Assembly (NCBI RefSeq): GCF_004342905.1
Contig: NZ_SMAN01000010.1
Location: 1 to 64,000, forward strand
Direction: 5' to 3'
DNA length: 64,000 bases
Origin: Melghiribacillus thermohalophilus
Lineage (GTDB): Bacteria; Bacillota; Bacilli; Bacillales; Alkalibacillaceae
Part shown: piece after piece, positions 8,145 through 17,536 of the stretch
Layout: each line of letters starts with the position of its first letter
How positions within the stretch are numbered: position 1 is the first letter of the stretch
Program-made: the position numbers and the translations under genes
Notes under the pieces: model-generated
Told to the model about the DNA's origin: nothing
Databases searched by the model: none
The model's input: only the letters and a program-made list of their open reading frames with translations

Positions 8145-8157
8145 TGTAAGCGTTTCA
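8145..8157 (+). promoter_or_regulatory. cre-like sequence in the tctC leader
   Basis: TGTAAGCGTTTCA resembles a CcpA site shortened by one base. It lies between the predicted promoter and the AAAGGAGG ribosome site, where a bound CcpA could block transcription. The off-consensus spacing keeps confidence low. Confidence 0.35.
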
Positions 8158-8212
8158 TTAAGGGGGGATAACAAAGACGCTACATAAATAAACTTCAAAA
8201 GGAGGAAACAAT

Positions 8213-9364
8213 TTGAAAAGTAAAAAATTGCTTGTTTTATTGTTATCATTGACGTTTTTTGCTGGTTTTCTAACTGCCTGTGGATCAGAGGATGCTTCAA
8301 CAGATCAGAACAGTGATGATGGACAGGCAGATGGATCAACTGATACAGCCGATGGAGTATTCTATGAAGGTGAGACCATTGAATTTCTAGTTCCGTTCGG
8401 AGCTGGTGGAGGTACGGATACTTTTGCCCGTTTTATGGCTCCATACTTTAGCGATTTTGTAGAAGGAAATCCGGATGTTCAAGTTGTGAATGTTCCGGGT
8501 GGAGGAAGTATTAATGGGGCAAATGAATTTGTTGAATTAAGGGAACATAATGGGTTAAATGTTCTGGTGACAAGTGCTTCTACACATGCACCGTACCTGT
8601 TGGGAGAGGAAGCAGTCCGGTTTGATTTAAAGGAAATGATTCCAGTAGCGGGACTGCCGACTGGCGGGGTTGTTTATACGTCTCCAAGTACTGGTATTGA
8701 AAGTCCGGAAGATCTCCTGAATCCCCAGGAAGACTTAGTGTATGCAGGAATTAGTGCAACCGGACTGGATCTGGTTACATTGCTCTCATTTGAGGTTCTG
8801 GGATTGGATGTCCAGGCCGTGTTAGGTTATGACGGAAGAGGGCCTTCGAGAGTAGCATTTGAGCAAGGTGAAAGCAACATTGATTATCAGACATCTTCGG
8901 CATTCTTAACCAATGTGACACCTCTGGTAGAATCAGGAGATGCGATTCCGATGTACAGCTTTGGACAATTAAATGCTGAGGGAGATATTGTGAGAGACCC
9001 TGCGTTCCCTGATTTGCCTTCCATCAAAGAAGTCTATGTTGAGCTGCATGGCGAAGAGCCATCAGGTCCAGCATGGGAAGCTTATAAAACGTTTGTAGGA
9101 GCTTCTTTTACCGTACAAAAAGTATTCTGGTTACATTCCGATGCTCCGTCTGATGCAGTCGATGCGTTAAAACAGGCGTCTGAAGAAATGGCGCAGGACA
9201 GTGAATTTAAGGAAAAGGGTGGAGAAGTACTAGGCGGATATGATCTATATGTTGGAGAAGAAGTCGATCAAGTCGTCAATGGAATGCTGAATGTTGATCC
9301 AGAGGTGGTTGATTGGGTCAAAGAATTTTTAAAAGATAACTATGGTGTAGAAAGGCTGGATTAA
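8213..9364 (+). CDS. tctC: TctC-type tricarboxylate-binding lipoprotein
   Basis: A 383-residue lipoprotein: signal peptide with lipobox LTAC (Cys near residue 23), an acidic Ser/Asp-rich linker, then a Bug/TctC-type binding domain beginning with TIEFLVPFGAGGGTDTFARF, the conserved ligand-loop region. It would catch the substrate outside the membrane for TctA and TctB. TTG is the start, set by AAAGGAGGAAACAA. Homologues bind citrate, tricarballylate and other carboxylates. The tcuA and tcuB genes downstream point to tricarballylate or aconitate here. Confidence 0.87.
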   Translation: MKSKKLLVLLLSLTFFAGFLTACGSEDASTDQNSDDGQADGSTDTADGVFYEGETIEFLVPFGAGGGTDTFARFMAPYFSDFVEGNPDVQVVNVPGGGSINGANEFVELREHNGLNVLVTSASTHAPYLLGEEAVRFDLKEMIPVAGLPTGGVVYTSPSTGIESPEDLLNPQEDLVYAGISATGLDLVTLLSFEVLGLDVQAVLGYDGRGPSRVAFEQGESNIDYQTSSAFLTNVTPLVESGDAIPMYSFGQLNAEGDIVRDPAFPDLPSIKEVYVELHGEEPSGPAWEAYKTFVGASFTVQKVFWLHSDAPSDAVDALKQASEEMAQDSEFKEKGGEVLGGYDLYVGEEVDQVVNGMLNVDPEVVDWVKEFLKDNYGVERLD

Positions 9365-9506
9365 AGAAATCATCAAAATGGGGGAAGGAGACTTCCCTCA
9401 TTTATTACTCCAATAACATTTAATTTTTTTGAGAACATACATCCCAAAATATACCCATTTTATGAACAGAATGAATGGTTTTTCTTCATAGAAAGGTGGC
9501 CAGGAT

Positions 9507-11003
9507 ATGTTAGAAGCTGCAATAGAAGCGTTAGTCATGATTCTAGATCCTCAGCGACTTCCATTTATGTTTTTAGGGATAGCAATGGGATTAATTGTTG
9601 GAATACTGCCGGGATTAAGCGGGACAGTTGGCATGTCCATCTTGCTTCCCTTTGTTTATGGCATGGATCCATATACAGGAATGGCGCTATTAATCGGAAT
9701 GGCAGCAGTTTTGCACACAGGTGATACATTTCCTTCTGTTCTGCTGGGAATTCCCGGATCTTCCGGTTCCCAGGCAACGATCATGGACGGTTATCCACTG
9801 GCTAAGAGCGGGAATGCTGCAAGGGCTTTAGGTGCAGCTTTTTTCAGTTCATTAGTAGGCGGAATCATCGGGGGAATCACACTTTTCTTAGCAATCCCTG
9901 TAGCCAAACCCCTTGTACTGGCTTTCGGCTCTCCTGAATTATTTATGCTGGCTGTACTTGGTTTAAGTATGGTAGGGGTATTGGCGGCCAAAAATGCCCG
10001 CCATGGACTTCTGGCAGGATTGTTGGGTTTAATGCTGGGGACCATTGGCGGAGCACCGGCTGTTTCCGAATACAGATATACCTTTGACTGGATTTACTTA
10101 TTTAATGGGATTCCGCTGGCTGTCGTGGCACTTGGGCTTTTTGCTTTTCCAGAAATGGTGGATTTACTTGCCCAAAACAGGAAAATTTCATCGAAAACGA
10201 AACTGGAAGGAAGCTGGAAGGATGGAATAGTCGATGCCATTAGAAATAAATGGCTCATGTTCAGAAGTGCCGTGACGGGTTCTTTGATTGGTTTTGTCCC
10301 GGGACTGGGGGGTAGTGTGGTTGACTGGATCAGTTATGGCCTGGCCAAACAAACGGTCAAAAACAGTGATTCATTTGGAAAAGGAGATATCAGAGGGGTC
10401 ATTGCACCAGAAAGTGCGAACAACGCGAAAGAAGGTGGAGCACTGATTCCCACCCTGCTGTTCAGTATCCCTGGAAGTGGAACGACCGCTATTTTACTGG
10501 GGGGATTAACCCTGATGGGCCTTCAGGCAGGGCCGAAAATGGTAACCACAGATTTGCCGATTACGCTGTCGATCATCTGGACGCTGGTACTTGCAAACAT
10601 ATTTGGGGCAATCGCCTGTATTTTGCTGAGTAAACCGATTGCAAAGTTCAGCTTGATTTCAGCCAAAAAACTGGTTCCTTTTTTATTGGTGCTGCTGCTC
10701 GTAGGGGCATATCAGAGCACAAGACATATTGGGGATATGTTTTTGTTTGTGGGTATTGGTCTTTTAGGCTGGATCATGAAACGTCTGGACTGGCCGCGAG
10801 CGCCTTTGCTGATCGGTTTTGTGCTGGCTCCGGCAGCTGAACGGTATCTCTGGATTTCGATGTCAAGGTACGGGTTCAGCTGGCTTACCAATACAGGGGT
10901 AGTGATCATCGGAATCATCATTATTTTAATCCTGAGCAGCGGAACCATTATAAAAAAATTGAACAAAGACAAGAAAAACAATGAAATGTCATCGATTTCC
11001 TGA
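9507..11003 (+). CDS. tctA: TctA-type large membrane subunit of tripartite tricarboxylate transporter
   Basis: A 498-residue protein with about 11-12 TM helices and the TctA signatures GLIVGILPGLSGTVGMSILLP (first 20 bases of the N-terminal repeat) and the repeated GFVPGLGGSVVDWISYG and LIPTLLFSIPGSGTTAILL motifs. It forms the translocation channel of a TTT uptake system driven by ion gradient. It sits between the binding protein and TctB, with AGGTGG before ATG 9507. The 142-base gap after tctC shows no terminator. Confidence 0.9.
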   Translation: MLEAAIEALVMILDPQRLPFMFLGIAMGLIVGILPGLSGTVGMSILLPFVYGMDPYTGMALLIGMAAVLHTGDTFPSVLLGIPGSSGSQATIMDGYPLAKSGNAARALGAAFFSSLVGGIIGGITLFLAIPVAKPLVLAFGSPELFMLAVLGLSMVGVLAAKNARHGLLAGLLGLMLGTIGGAPAVSEYRYTFDWIYLFNGIPLAVVALGLFAFPEMVDLLAQNRKISSKTKLEGSWKDGIVDAIRNKWLMFRSAVTGSLIGFVPGLGGSVVDWISYGLAKQTVKNSDSFGKGDIRGVIAPESANNAKEGGALIPTLLFSIPGSGTTAILLGGLTLMGLQAGPKMVTTDLPITLSIIWTLVLANIFGAIACILLSKPIAKFSLISAKKLVPFLLVLLLVGAYQSTRHIGDMFLFVGIGLLGWIMKRLDWPRAPLLIGFVLAPAAERYLWISMSRYGFSWLTNTGVVIIGIIIILILSSGTIIKKLNKDKKNNEMSSIS

Positions 11004-11015
11004 GGAGGGCTAACT

Positions 11016-11477
11016 ATGGCGAAAGCAAAATATTCGATCTATTTTTCCATCTTCCTTCTAGTCATCTTTACTTATGCTGTGATTGATGCCCTTACGTTTG
11101 CCAAATTAGCAAGGTTTTTTCCATTATATATAGCAGCCATCGCTGTGTTCTTTGCATTGATGGACCTGATACTCAATATATATCGCTACCTGAAACTCAG
11201 AAAGTCTGAGCAAAGGGAGCAGGAGGACCAGGAAGATACCGAGGAATTCACAGGTACGGTAAGGTACATGATCTGGATCATCGGATATGTCACAGGCATT
11301 TATATCCTGGGATTTATGATTACAACAACCTTATTCCTTGTATTGTTTCTATTATTTGAAACGAAATTTGGAATCATTAAAACTTCCGTCAGTACAGCCA
11401 TTACGATAGGTATCATTCTTTTATTTGGCAACATGATGAATCTGTACTGGCCAAAAGGGCTTCTCAATATTTTTTAA
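11016..11477 (+). CDS. tctB: TctB-type small membrane subunit
   Basis: A 153-residue protein with four predicted TM helices, the standard size and topology of TctB. A charged cytoplasmic loop (RKSEQREQEDQED) separates helices two and three. It starts 12 bases after tctA behind GAGGAGGGC. TctB sequences vary widely, so the call rests on topology and its fixed place in the tctCAB order. Confidence 0.82.
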   Translation: MAKAKYSIYFSIFLLVIFTYAVIDALTFAKLARFFPLYIAAIAVFFALMDLILNIYRYLKLRKSEQREQEDQEDTEEFTGTVRYMIWIIGYVTGIYILGFMITTTLFLVLFLLFETKFGIIKTSVSTAITIGIILLFGNMMNLYWPKGLLNIF

Positions 11478-11494
11478 CCGAAGAGGTGATGCGG

Positions 11495-12856
11495 GTGTCA
11501 GTTACAACTCAGCTGTCTGAACCATTAGTCGGCCTTCAATATGACGATCTTCCGCCTGATGCTGTAAATGCGGCAAAAAATGCCATCCTGGACACATTAG
11601 GGTGTATGCTGGCCGGTGCACAAACCGAAGATATGCCTGCCATTGTACAACAATTGACAGGTGATGAACTACCTGAGCAATCGACGGTAATCGGATTCGG
11701 AAAAAAGACGTCTGTTCATTATGCCTTGCTTTTAAACGCCACCATGGGTCATGCTGTCGAACTGGATGATGTTCATAAAGAGGCAAAATCCCATGCAGGC
11801 ACAGTCGTTGTTCCTGCAGCCCTCAGTTACGGTGAGCATCTGGGGGTCAGCGGAAAGGAACTCCTTTTATCTGTCATAATTGGATATGAGGTTATGTTGA
11901 GAATTGGAAGTGCCATCAATGCTTCCGAGCATCGGCTGAAGGGCTGGCATGCAACAGGGACCTGCGGAACATTTGGAGCTGCTGCTGCCATTGCCAAACT
12001 GGAACAATTTGATTTGAAACAGTTTGTCAGCGCCCTTGGATTAGCCGGCACTCAGTCTTCCGGTTTATGGGCCTTTACTGCAGACGGGGCGAACTGTAAG
12101 AAGTTTCATGCGGGAAGTGCGGCTTCCAGCGGATATATGGCCGCAACGTTAACCAGAGGAGGATTAACAGGTCCTGCTTACATTTTAGAAGCGGAAGACG
12201 GCGGGCTTTTTCGGGCTTCCTCAAATCATTTTCATTTTGATGTCATCACCAGGGATATAGGTAAGAAGTATGAGATCACCAGGGTATCCCATAAACCATA
12301 TGCCTGCTGCCGCAGTATGCATCCTTCTATTCAGGCAGCCTTAACCTTAAAAGATAAAGGCGTAGAACCGGAGTCAATTAAACGGGTAAAGGTAAAAACG
12401 TATGAGGTGGCTAAAGTACAATGCGGGTTTACCAGCAGTCCGAAAAATGTCAATGAGGCGCGTTTCAGCATCCCGTATGGCATAGCGGTCGCTTTTTATG
12501 ATGGAGAAGCATTGCTGGAACAATTTACCGAAGATCGCATAACAGATCGAAAGGTACTTGAGCTTGCAGCAAAAGTGGAGATTGAAGCAGATGAAACCTT
12601 TAGTAAGGTTTATCCCCGGAAATGGGGATGTCAGCTCGAGATCGAAACCTATGATGGGCAACACCTTGTGGAAGTTGTCGATGACGCAAAAGGCGATCCC
12701 AGATACCCATTATCCCGTTTAGAGCTTCAGGAAAAATTTATGGCCCTTGCCGGCCGTGTGATTGGCAGAGAAAAAGCAGTTCTGGTTATGAGTTTAGTGG
12801 ATAGATTAGAGAAGGTTGAACATATCGGTGAACTGATTGAATTATGTTCTGAATAA
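11495..12856 (+). CDS. MmgE/PrpD family enzyme (putative aconitate/methylcitrate-type lyase)
   Basis: About 453 residues of the MmgE/PrpD fold, with typical early motifs ILDTLGCMLAG and NATMGHAVELDDVH, the mid-region GWHATGTCGTFGAAAA, and YACCRSMHPSIQAA near the active site. Known members dehydrate 2-methylcitrate, decarboxylate cis-aconitate to itaconate or act on related acids. Next to tcuA, which makes cis-aconitate, it may hydrate or decarboxylate that product. GTG 11495 is preferred because GAGGTGAT lies at good spacing; ATG 11489 falls inside that site. The exact reaction cannot be read. Confidence 0.83.
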   Translation: MSVTTQLSEPLVGLQYDDLPPDAVNAAKNAILDTLGCMLAGAQTEDMPAIVQQLTGDELPEQSTVIGFGKKTSVHYALLLNATMGHAVELDDVHKEAKSHAGTVVVPAALSYGEHLGVSGKELLLSVIIGYEVMLRIGSAINASEHRLKGWHATGTCGTFGAAAAIAKLEQFDLKQFVSALGLAGTQSSGLWAFTADGANCKKFHAGSAASSGYMAATLTRGGLTGPAYILEAEDGGLFRASSNHFHFDVITRDIGKKYEITRVSHKPYACCRSMHPSIQAALTLKDKGVEPESIKRVKVKTYEVAKVQCGFTSSPKNVNEARFSIPYGIAVAFYDGEALLEQFTEDRITDRKVLELAAKVEIEADETFSKVYPRKWGCQLEIETYDGQHLVEVVDDAKGDPRYPLSRLELQEKFMALAGRVIGREKAVLVMSLVDRLEKVEHIGELIELCSE

Positions 12857-12869
12857 AGGAGTGGAAAAA

Positions 12870-14000
12870 ATGAGCCAGATTACAAGAGTTCCATGCGTCA
12901 TTATGCGGGGAGGAACAAGTAAGGGTGTTTTTTTGAGGAAAAATCACCTCCCGGCCGACCCGAAAGAGAGAGATGAATGGATTTTAAAAATTTTTGGAAG
13001 TCCTGACCAAAGACAAATCAACGGATTGGGCGGAGGCACGGCCGTAACGAGTAAACTGGCAATCATTGATGCTCCATCCAGAAAAGATGTCGATATTGAT
13101 TATTTGTTCGGTCAGGTAAGTCTTGAGGACAAAGAGATTGACTATACCCCTACGTGTGGCAATATTGCAACCGCAGTAGGATTATATGCAGCCGAAGAGG
13201 GATATGTAAAGCTGGTTGAACCGATTACGGTTGTCAGAATATATAACAGCAATATTAATAAGATCATCGAGGTGGAAATTCCTGTAAAAAATGGTGAAAT
13301 TCAATATGAAGGGGACTTTGAAATTGATGGAGTCCCGGGAACGGCATCAAAGATCATGGTAAATTTTTTAGATTCTGGAGGAGCGATCACGGGTCATTTG
13401 TTGCCGACAGGGCATGTCCTTGATGCGATTCAAATAGACGATGGCCGAACGTATCATGTTTCCGTAATCGATTCTGCCAATGTTGTATCCTTTGTTTCTG
13501 CCGAGCAACTAAACATCAAGGGAACCGAAATCGGGGATGCATTTAACCAGCCTGAACTATTAGATACACTGGAGAAAATCAGGGTGGAAATTGGTCATAA
13601 AATTGGCCTCATTCCCGATAAGAAACAGGCATCGCCAGCCAGTCATGCCCTCCCTAAAATTGCAGTAGTTTCCCCACCTCAATCCTATATCAGTAGCAAC
13701 AACAAACCGATTGATCAAGCAGATATTGACATTGTAGGCAGATATGTTGCGATGGGCAAACTGCATCAGGCCTTTGCAGTCAGCGGTGGAATCGCCATTG
13801 CGACCGGAGCACAAATACCAGGAACGATTATCCATTCGATGGTCGATACTTCTAAAAAGGGATCCATTAATATTGGGCACCCATCTGGAATGATTACCGT
13901 TGAAGGCCAGGTTGATCAGAAAGACGGAAACTACATCGTTACCAGAGCGGCAATTGGTCGGACTGCAAGGCGCATCATGGAAGGTTATACATTAGTCTAA
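12870..14000 (+). CDS. PrpF family isomerase (aconitate or methylaconitate delta-isomerase)
   Basis: A 376-residue member of the PrpF family: CVIMRGGTSKGVFL at the N-terminus, GLGGGTAVTSKLAII, the Cys-containing PTCGNIATAVGLYA, and a second half with HPSGMITVEGQVD. These proteins have a diaminopimelate-epimerase fold and shift the double bond of aconitate or 2-methylaconitate. AAAGGAGTGG sets ATG 12870, 13 bases after the previous stop. In this locus it may interconvert cis- and trans-aconitate, so trans-aconitate could be a substrate of the whole pathway. Substrate is inferred. Confidence 0.83.
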   Translation: MSQITRVPCVIMRGGTSKGVFLRKNHLPADPKERDEWILKIFGSPDQRQINGLGGGTAVTSKLAIIDAPSRKDVDIDYLFGQVSLEDKEIDYTPTCGNIATAVGLYAAEEGYVKLVEPITVVRIYNSNINKIIEVEIPVKNGEIQYEGDFEIDGVPGTASKIMVNFLDSGGAITGHLLPTGHVLDAIQIDDGRTYHVSVIDSANVVSFVSAEQLNIKGTEIGDAFNQPELLDTLEKIRVEIGHKIGLIPDKKQASPASHALPKIAVVSPPQSYISSNNKPIDQADIDIVGRYVAMGKLHQAFAVSGGIAIATGAQIPGTIIHSMVDTSKKGSINIGHPSGMITVEGQVDQKDGNYIVTRAAIGRTARRIMEGYTLV

Positions 14001-14048
14001 AATAGTCAATATGACTGAACGGTGAAGGAAGAGAAGCCAGCTGGTGCC

Positions 14049-14073
14049 TATTCATAAATATTTTTTATGAATA
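14049..14073. promoter_or_regulatory. Predicted LysR operator, copy 3 (upstream of tcuA)
   Basis: Perfect nine-base arms TATTCATAA and TTATGAATA are spaced by seven bases and share the core of the tctC copy. It lies 87 bases before tcuA, and a TATATT -10-like element follows at 14115. Confidence 0.68.
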
Positions 14074-14159
14074 TAAATAGAAAATTAATATTTTTTTTAT
14101 TGTTAGGAATCGATTATATTGATGCTAAGGGATATCACTTCTGGAAGGGAGCTTTATAA

Positions 14160-15554
14160 ATGGAAACAGACGTATTAGTGGTCGGCGGTGGAAATGCTGC
14201 CCTTTGTGCAGCTTTATCAGCGAGAGATCATGGTGCAAGGGTACTTGTGATTGAACGTGCTCCTAAGTTTTATCGCGGAGGAAACAGCCGGCACACCCGG
14301 GATTTTCGAGTGATGAACATCAAAGGAAATGACTTTATGATCGGACGGTATACAGAAGACGAGTTTGTAGATGATTTAAAGCGGGTAGCCGGAGGTGAAA
14401 TCAATGAAGACCTCGCCCGGTTAATTGTAAGAGAATCCGAAACACTCCCTGAATGGCTGGGGAAGCAGGGAGTCTCCTGGCAGCCGGCACTGTCAGGCAC
14501 ACTTCATTTAGCACGGACCAATATTTTTCAGCTTGGCGGCGGAAAGGCGATGATGAATGCCTATTATCGGACAGCGCAAAAAAAGGGAATCGAAGTCTGG
14601 TATGAATCCATGCTGGAGGATATGGAGATTGAAGGTAATGAATTTAAGGCTGCCAGAGTCCGCAAAAAGGATTCAGTTGTGACGGTTAAAGCCAAAGCAA
14701 TCATTGTCGCTTCTGGAGGATTTGAAGCTAATCGGGAATGGCATCGGAAATACTGGGGATCTGCGGCGGACAATTTTATCATACGCGGGACTCCATACAA
14801 TCAGGGAAATGTGCTCAAGCTCCTCCTCGACTATGGAGTGGCCAGAGTTGGAGAGCCGGATGCCTTCCATGCAGTAGCGGTGGACGGGAGAGCACCGGAA
14901 AATGATGGAGGAATTGTGACCCGACTGGACAGTGTTCCCTTTGGCATCGTGGTGAATAAAGACGGTCAACGGTTTTACGATGAAGGAGAGGATTTCTGGC
15001 CCAAGCGTTATGCTATCTGGGGCGGACTGATTGCTCGCCAGCCTGACCAGATTGCATTCTCCATTTTTGACAGCAAAATGATTGGAAAATTCATGCCGTC
15101 TGTATGGGACCCTGTATCTGCCGACACGATCAAAGGGCTGGCTGAACAACTAGGCCTTGATTCGGATGCAGTGGAAAAAACAGTAAAGGAATTCAATGAA
15201 GCCACTCGTCCGGGGACGTTTAATCCAGCTGAATTAGATGATTGTAGAACAGAAGGGTTAAAGCCCCCAAAAAGTCACTGGGCGGTAAAGATCGATCAGC
15301 CCCCATACTATGCCTATCCGTTGAAAGCCGGGATTACCTTCACCTATCTCGGTGTAAAAGTGAATGAGCATGCAAGAATGATCATGGAAGATGGCAGTCT
15401 TGCGAAAAACATGTTTGCCAGTGGAGAAATAACGGCCGGAAATGTCCTCAAACGGGGGTATCTGGCAGGGTTTGGACTGACGTTAGGAGCTACACTTGGA
15501 AGAATTGCAGGGAGGGAAGCAGCCAATGGAATCAGACAAGAATCTGTTCGATGA
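14160..15554 (+). CDS. tcuA: FAD-dependent tricarballylate dehydrogenase TcuA
   Basis: The 464-residue flavoprotein opens with the dinucleotide-binding motif VLVVGGGNAALCAALSARD and has the succinate-dehydrogenase/fumarate-reductase-type flavoprotein fold, with GGNSRHTRDFRVMN as the TcuA-like segment and a C-terminal GEITAGNVLKRGYLAGFGLT cap. TcuA oxidises tricarballylate to cis-aconitate and passes electrons to TcuB. It has its own LysR dyad and overlaps tcuB by 29 bases. Other flavoproteins share this fold, but the TcuB partner makes the call firm. Confidence 0.86.
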   Translation: METDVLVVGGGNAALCAALSARDHGARVLVIERAPKFYRGGNSRHTRDFRVMNIKGNDFMIGRYTEDEFVDDLKRVAGGEINEDLARLIVRESETLPEWLGKQGVSWQPALSGTLHLARTNIFQLGGGKAMMNAYYRTAQKKGIEVWYESMLEDMEIEGNEFKAARVRKKDSVVTVKAKAIIVASGGFEANREWHRKYWGSAADNFIIRGTPYNQGNVLKLLLDYGVARVGEPDAFHAVAVDGRAPENDGGIVTRLDSVPFGIVVNKDGQRFYDEGEDFWPKRYAIWGGLIARQPDQIAFSIFDSKMIGKFMPSVWDPVSADTIKGLAEQLGLDSDAVEKTVKEFNEATRPGTFNPAELDDCRTEGLKPPKSHWAVKIDQPPYYAYPLKAGITFTYLGVKVNEHARMIMEDGSLAKNMFASGEITAGNVLKRGYLAGFGLTLGATLGRIAGREAANGIRQESVR

Positions 15555-16692
15555 TGGAAAACGGCAAATGAGATTATGTAATGCCTGCCGTTATTGTGAA
15601 GGATATTGTGCTGTCTGGCAGGCGATTGAATGGCGGCGAGATTTTGATGATCATGATATGACTTATCTGGCAAATCTCTGTCATGATTGTGGTGACTGTT
15701 ATTATGCTTGTCCCTTTACCACACCGCACCAATTTGGAATCAACCCTCCAAAACTGTTTGCACAGCTGAGGGAGAAAACTTATCAAAAGTATACCTGGCC
15801 CGTTGCCTGGGGAAAGGCACTGGGTGAAAAGATTAGCGGGTTCTGGATTGCTTTTCTTTTAGCTACATTATTATTTTTCGGTTTCATTTTTGCAACCAAT
15901 GATCCTGCCAGTGTATGGCAGAAATACACGGGGGAAGGATCATTCTATGCACTTATTCCTGAATATTTCATGATTGGTGTATTTTCAGCACTGGGCCTCT
16001 GGATGATAGGCGTATGGCTGATAGGGGCAAGAAAATTCTGGCGTGACATTCGATCATCCAAAAATGAGAAAGTGATGTTCCAGGATATCGTGACTGCGAC
16101 GAAATATGCGATGAGCCTCCGGTATCTCGGAGGAGAAGGGGAAGGATGTGCGGACACGGATGAAGAACCGGCAACCAATCGCAGGTGGCTTCACCATTTT
16201 GTCGGCTACGGTTTTCTTTTAACCTTTGCCTCTACATCCCTGGCAGCCTTTTATGCACATATCTTACACATCCCGGCACCATATCCAGTTTTCCATCCAG
16301 TTGTCATCCTGGGAACACTGGGAGGAGTCGGCATGATCATTGGAACTACTGGATTGCTGTATCTTAAATTAAAGCGGGATCCTGACCTCACTGACGAAAA
16401 AGCCAGCAAATCCGGTGCTTCTTTTATTATGGCATTATGGACAGTGAATGTAACGGGCATGTTATTGTTAATCTTCCGTGAGACCGCAGCGATGAATTCG
16501 TTGCTCGTGATCCATTTAGGAAGTGTTGCTGCTTTCTTTTTTACAGCTCCATATACAAAGTTTGTTCACTTTGTGTACCGCTATTTAGCACTGGTCAATT
16601 ATGCCAATGAGGAACGGCTGGCTAAGGAAGAAGAAACAGCTCCTACAGTGAAAAACAAACCAAAAACAGCTGCGCATCATAAGGCAAATTAA
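15526..16692 (+). CDS. tcuB: Iron-sulfur/heme membrane protein TcuB (electron transfer from TcuA)
   Basis: A 388-residue protein with two N-terminal ferredoxin-like Cys clusters (CNACRYCEGYCAVW and CHDCGDCYYACP), then six TM helices with His residues suited to heme ligation. This matches TcuB/CitB, which reoxidises the reduced FAD of TcuA and feeds electrons to quinones. The start ATG 15526 follows GGGAGGGAAG and lies inside the tcuA end, so the pair is translationally coupled. A strong terminator closes the operon. Confidence 0.88.
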   Translation: MESDKNLFDDGKRQMRLCNACRYCEGYCAVWQAIEWRRDFDDHDMTYLANLCHDCGDCYYACPFTTPHQFGINPPKLFAQLREKTYQKYTWPVAWGKALGEKISGFWIAFLLATLLFFGFIFATNDPASVWQKYTGEGSFYALIPEYFMIGVFSALGLWMIGVWLIGARKFWRDIRSSKNEKVMFQDIVTATKYAMSLRYLGGEGEGCADTDEEPATNRRWLHHFVGYGFLLTFASTSLAAFYAHILHIPAPYPVFHPVVILGTLGGVGMIIGTTGLLYLKLKRDPDLTDEKASKSGASFIMALWTVNVTGMLLLIFRETAAMNSLLVIHLGSVAAFFFTAPYTKFVHFVYRYLALVNYANEERLAKEEETAPTVKNKPKTAAHHKAN

Positions 16693-16800
16693 ACTGTAAC
16701 CAGGAATCTTCTCAGGATAGAAATCAATCATGAAACACTGGCTTTGGGGTTAAAATACAAAGCACTTTGGGTAAAGACGAGTTGTTGATGAATGATAAAG

Positions 16801-16841
16801 CCTGACACTTATTTATAGACTGATAGGTGTCAGGTTTTTTT
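16801..16841 (+). terminator. Terminator of the tcu operon
   Basis: CCTGACAC and GTGTCAGG form a stem extended by TAT/ATA, followed by seven T residues. From here to about 16990 no gene is visible. Confidence 0.85.
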
Positions 16842-16992
16842 GAAACCTGTTTTTCAGCATTGAAAGCACTGGTTAGGTCTACTTTGAATAACAGAGGTTT
16901 TCCGCGCTATTCTTCTGTCAGAGCGTCTCTCTTTCGTACCCTGAAATGTCACCAACTTCGATTTCTATTGTTTCTTTTTATATCCAGGTTTT

Positions 16993-17520
16993 ATATGATG
17001 GATCTTGATTTTTTTGATAAAGGCCTGAAAACAGTCTGGTAATTCAGAGGGGTATTTTGGCAACCAGGCTGATATACAAACGTTTTTTTCGGACAAGCAA
17101 TCCTTCTACAATTTGATCGGCCACAACATCCGGAGTCAACACATTTCCGACGGTCTGTTGTTTGATTGGAAACCTGGTTTCCGTCGTCGCTCAGGGCGGT
17201 GTGTCCCATGGCTATTTTCATAAAAGTGGGGCAGGCGATGAGGATCTGTACCGCTTTTTTCTTCCAATTCGGTCCTCAGCGTTTCAAAAAATCCATGCAG
17301 GGCGTGTTTGCCGCGGAATATCCGGTTCTGTCATAAAGAGGGGAAATCCAGCTACGGTAGTCACCACGACTGTGACTTCAAATGTGAGGGAGGGTGTAGT
17401 GGGTCATGGTAATAGTCCCATTGACATTTACGTTAAGGACATTTTTTCAGCACCTCAAGTCTAGAATCGTGAAAAGGACTTCGGTGGGAAATACCGGCGT
17501 TGTGGATCACCAATCTTGGA
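16993..17520 (-). pseudogene. Short-chain dehydrogenase (SDR) remnant, several frameshifts
   Basis: Reading the minus strand across frames gives a clear SDR protein without its N-terminal Rossmann part: LVIHNAGISHRSPFHDSRLE (the NNAG region), VNVNGTITMTHYTLPHI, a Ser/Val strand, YDRTGYSAAN (active-site Tyr region), EEKAVQILIACPTFMKIAMG, and PDVVADQIVEGLLVRKKRLYI near the end. At least four frame changes and internal stops interrupt it. The N-terminal third, which should hold TGxxxGIG, is absent; the 21-bp repeat array begins about where it should be. A dead gene. Confidence 0.72.
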
Positions 17521-17536
17521 CCATTGCACTCCCGAC

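Noticed and set aside
15496..15525. Upstream ATG for tcuB at 15496
   Set aside because: The good GGGAGGGAAG site lies directly before ATG 15526, and the added residues are not part of the family N-terminus.
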